Shown: in pieces, positions 7,721 through 8,937 of the stretch
Numbering within the stretch: the stretch's first letter is position 1
Layout: each line of letters opens with the position of its first letter
DNA from: Bacillota bacterium
GTDB taxonomy: Bacteria; Eremiobacterota; SpSt-956; JAKJGF01
Direction: 5' to 3'
Assembly (NCBI GenBank): GCA_029555925.1
Contig: JAKPQU010000505.1
Coordinates: 1 to 8,937 of the forward strand
Length of the DNA stretch: 8,937 nt
Notes under the pieces: model-generated
What the model saw: the letters and a program-made list of their open reading frames with translations, nothing else
Database searches by the model: none
Told to the model about the DNA's origin: nothing
Position numbers and translations under genes: made by a program

Positions 7721-7741
7721 GTAACGCGTAACGCGTCACGC
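7721..7741. repeat. GTNACGC heptamer repeat, three copies
   Basis: Three 7-bp units, GTAACGC, GTAACGC and GTCACGC, lie in tandem. A partial GTGA precedes them. The first 13 bases (7721-7733) are the exact reverse complement of 7534-7546, and 7724-7736 is the exact reverse complement of 7841-7853. Confidence 0.9.
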
Positions 7742-7750
7742 TTCTCATAT

Positions 7751-7770
7751 ATAGTTAGTTTCATAACTAT
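7751..7770. repeat. Short AT-rich inverted repeat
   Basis: ATAGTTA (7751-7757) and TAACTAT (7764-7770) form a perfect 7-bp inverted repeat with a 6-nt loop, between two heptamer blocks. There is no T-run that would make it a terminator. It may be an operator-like site or chance in AT-rich DNA. Confidence 0.4.
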
Positions 7771-7787
7771 CTATAAATAATGACCTC

Positions 7788-7815
7788 GTAATGCGTAAAG
7801 CGTAATGCGTGATGC
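7788..7815. repeat. GTAATGC heptamer repeat, four copies
   Basis: Four 7-bp units, GTAATGC, GTAAAGC, GTAATGC and GTGATGC, lie in tandem. This is the same GTNAYGC family as the flanking blocks but with T in place of C at position 5 in three of the copies. Confidence 0.9.
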
Positions 7816-7830
7816 GCAGGGATTAAACCC

Positions 7831-7858
7831 GTCACGCGTCACGCGTTACGCGTCACGA
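7831..7858. repeat. GTCACGC heptamer repeat, four copies
   Basis: Four 7-bp units, GTCACGC, GTCACGC, GTTACGC and GTCACGA, lie in tandem. The block contains the palindrome ACGCGT repeatedly and an exact 13-bp inverse of the block at 7721-7741. Confidence 0.9.
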
Positions 7859-7933
7859 CGACTTAAATTCTAATAAGTTATTAAATACACTATAAACAGT
7901 GAACATACCTGTCACAAAAAAACATTATCAAAA

Positions 7934-7962
7934 TTTACTCGAAGAAAAAAATATGATATAAT
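7934..7962 (+). promoter_or_regulatory. Sigma70-type promoter for the glycosyltransferase
   Basis: The -35 TTTACT (7934-7939) and the -10 TATAAT (7957-7962) are separated by 17 bp. The -10 is preceded by TGA, so it also has the extended TGn motif. Transcription would start near 7969, giving a leader of about 119 nt before the ATG at 8088. That leader contains the GC-rich foldable block at 8005-8044. Confidence 0.75.
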
Positions 7963-8004
7963 TCTTTCTTGTACTATACTTTTGCAGAATCTAAAAAAAC
8001 CATT

Positions 8005-8044
8005 GTCCCACAGGGACGCACGTCCGGCGCCACTACAGGTGGGA
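8005..8044 (+). promoter_or_regulatory. GC-rich foldable leader element of unknown class
   Basis: This 40-nt block is strikingly GC-rich in an AT-rich leader. GTCCC (8005-8009) pairs with GGGAC (8013-8017) as one hairpin. An alternative fold pairs TCCCAC (8006-8011) with GTGGGA (8039-8044) and encloses GGAC (8014-8017) with GTCC (8022-8025). The palindrome GGCGCC lies at 8026-8031. The two folds exclude each other, as in switch-type leaders. I do not recognise a known riboswitch. The element ends 43 nt before the start codon and has no terminator-like T-run after it. Confidence 0.45.
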
Positions 8045-8087
8045 ATTTTGAACCAGTAGAAATATATTATTCATAGAAAGCCTGATT

Positions 8088-8765
8088 ATGAACAGAGAAA
8101 ATTGCGGAAAAATACTTGCCCTTATATGTGCTTATAATGAAGAAAAGCATATAAGAGAAGTAATTGAAGGTACAAAAAAATATGTAGATAAAGTGCTTGT
8201 AGTTGATGATTGTTCAACAGACAGGACTTCTGAAGAAGTAAAAAAAACTGATGCCATCTATATAAGACATGAGAAAAATAAAGGTAAAGGTGGTGCTCTG
8301 AGAACCGGATTTTCTTATTTTATAGAAAATCAATATAATGCTATAGTTACCATAGATGGCGACGGCCAGCATGATCCGGAGGAAATACCGGCATTAATTG
8401 AAGGACTTCTAAATTATGATATAATTATAGGGACAAGAAGTAAACTGGGTACAGGTATGCCGCTCATCAGAATCTTTACAAATTTCACATGTTCTCTGAT
8501 TGTAAGTATTCTTGCTTTCACCTGGATAAAGGATACACAATCAGGTTACAGGGTTATAAAACAAAATGTTTTAAAGAATATGTCTCTGGTTTCCAATAGA
8601 TTTAATCTGGAAAGTGAGCTACTTATAAGAGCTGGAAGAAGAGGATATAAAATAGGGGCAGTTTCTGTGAAAACAATCTATGGAGATGAAAAGAGTAAAA
8701 TGAATCCGATAAAAGATCCTTTGAGATTTGTAGGACTTGTATTTAACAGCATATTATGGTGGTGA
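8088..8765 (+). CDS. Family 2 glycosyltransferase (dolichyl-phosphate mannose synthase-like), 225 residues
   Basis: A complete GT-A fold glycosyltransferase of family GT2, in the group resembling dolichyl/polyprenyl-phosphate sugar synthases. It would transfer a sugar from a nucleotide-sugar donor at the cytoplasmic face of the membrane, but acceptor and sugar cannot be told from the sequence. Visible motifs are the N-terminal AYNEE (15-19), the nucleotide-contacting VVDDCSTD (38-45), KGKGGALRTGF (65-75), the metal-binding DGDGQHDP (90-97), QSGYR (151-155), ESELLIRA (175-182) and GDEKSKM (199-205). Residues 126-147 are hydrophobic and may touch the membrane. There are no C-terminal transmembrane helices or GtrA-like domain, and the length fits the short form of the family. 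The Shine-Dalgarno is weak (AGAAAG, 7 nt before the ATG). A strong upstream promoter and foldable leader precede it. The last 12 bases overlap a convergent gene. Confidence 0.93.
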   Translation: MNRENCGKILALICAYNEEKHIREVIEGTKKYVDKVLVVDDCSTDRTSEEVKKTDAIYIRHEKNKGKGGALRTGFSYFIENQYNAIVTIDGDGQHDPEEIPALIEGLLNYDIIIGTRSKLGTGMPLIRIFTNFTCSLIVSILAFTWIKDTQSGYRVIKQNVLKNMSLVSNRFNLESELLIRAGRRGYKIGAVSVKTIYGDEKSKMNPIKDPLRFVGLVFNSILWW

Positions 8766-8936
8766 CGATAGAGGAAAAATTTCTATTTTCCTGTCCAGGA
8801 GAACAATAAAACCCTTTGCTTTTATCTTTTGTATATCTATCCCTTTTACGGTAGCTCTAAATGCCCATAGTGTTTCATCCCATGTAGAGTTATTTATGCC
8901 TATTCCTTTAAGCTCCATAGAATAATGTTCTACAAT
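8754..8936 (-). CDS. C-terminal part of an unrecognised protein (5' partial)
   Basis: On the minus strand a frame is open from the right edge to TAA at the complement of 8754-8756, giving 60 residues. It begins IVEHYSMELKGIG, contains STWDETLWAFRATVKGID and ends in IEIFPLSSPP. The composition (charged, alternating hydrophobic, single Trp pair) looks like a real soluble protein, more so than the opposite-strand frame at 8737-8925. A Met at residue 7 (8916-8918) has no Shine-Dalgarno before it, so the start is probably outside the window. I do not recognise the family. It converges on the glycosyltransferase and overlaps its last 12 bases. Real coding is likely but not proven by so short a piece. 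Confidence 0.55.
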   Translation of the reverse strand: MVEHYSMELKGIGINNSTWDETLWAFRATVKGIDIQKIKAKGFIVLLDRKIEIFPLSSPP

Positions 8937-8937
8937 A

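Larger units (their letters stand above)
7489..8087. other. Repeat-rich intergenic region between divergent genes
   Basis: No credible reading frame exists here on either strand. The left two thirds (7534-7858) contain short tandem repeats with a 7-bp unit and several perfect inverted repeats, alternating with very AT-rich spacers. The stretch 7860-7930 is AT-rich with nothing recognised. The right third carries a promoter and a GC-rich foldable leader for the glycosyltransferase. No transposase remnant or tRNA was seen. Confidence 0.85.

Noticed and set aside
7721..7858. CRISPR-like repeats in the intergenic region
   Set aside because: The unit is 7 bp, tandem without spacers, and differs from block to block. 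No cas genes are present.
8025..8047. Cobalamin riboswitch
   Set aside because: GCCACT followed by GGGAA recalls the 3' part of the cobalamin aptamer, but the other conserved blocks upstream are missing and the gene is a glycosyltransferase.
8001..8060. tRNA on the minus strand
   Set aside because: GGTTCAAAATTCCCACC on the minus strand looks like a T arm, but no matching T stem, anticodon arm or acceptor stem can be built.
8772..8792. AGGAAAA/TTTTCCT hairpin as a terminator for the glycosyltransferase
   Set aside because: The stem is AT-rich and weak, lacks a following T-run on the plus strand, and lies inside the likely coding sequence of the minus-strand gene.
8737..8925. Plus-strand 62-residue frame at the right end
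   Set aside because: It overlaps the glycosyltransferase end in another frame, has no Shine-Dalgarno, and lies opposite a more protein-like minus-strand frame.

Overview
The window is AT-rich bacterial DNA with Shine-Dalgarno-like and sigma70-like (extended -10) signals. It looks like a chromosomal stretch of an uncultivated or poorly sampled bacterium that makes large TPR and zinc-ribbon scaffold proteins. There is no rRNA, tRNA or lineage marker, so I do not assign a phylum. No phage, integrase, transposase or CRISPR genes are visible.

Layout. (1) Positions 1-2012, plus strand: a gene already open at the left edge. It begins in the window with five near-identical 30-bp repeats (10-residue unit ISVEEPEVEK), then four CxxC-x10-CxxC zinc ribbons and a long coiled coil. 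The ATG at 171 is internal, not the start. (2) 2098-6420, minus strand: a 1440-residue protein built almost entirely of tetratricopeptide repeats, converging on the first gene. Its own extended -10 promoter lies just upstream. (3) 6514-7488, minus strand: a 324-residue protein with a zinc ribbon at each end, a low-complexity linker and three TPRs. (4) 7489-8087: about 600 bp of non-coding DNA with several blocks of 7-bp tandem repeats and nested inverted repeats, then a good promoter and a GC-rich foldable leader. (5) 8088-8765, plus strand: a complete family 2 glycosyltransferase. (6) 8754-8936, minus strand: the C-terminal end of an unrecognised gene that overlaps the glycosyltransferase tail by 12 bp and runs off the right edge.

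How the genes may work together. Genes 1 and 3 carry closely similar zinc ribbons (shared AKFC core), and genes 2 and 3 are both TPR proteins, so gene 3 links the two architectures. Adjacency and shared parts suggest one zinc-ribbon/TPR/coiled-coil scaffold set, but no enzyme domain is visible in these three proteins and their role is unknown. The glycosyltransferase is divergently transcribed, separated by the repeat island, and may be unrelated. The parts most worth a second look are the repeat-expanded N-terminal region of gene 1, the internal duplication in the giant TPR protein, the heptamer repeat island and the foldable leader of the glycosyltransferase.
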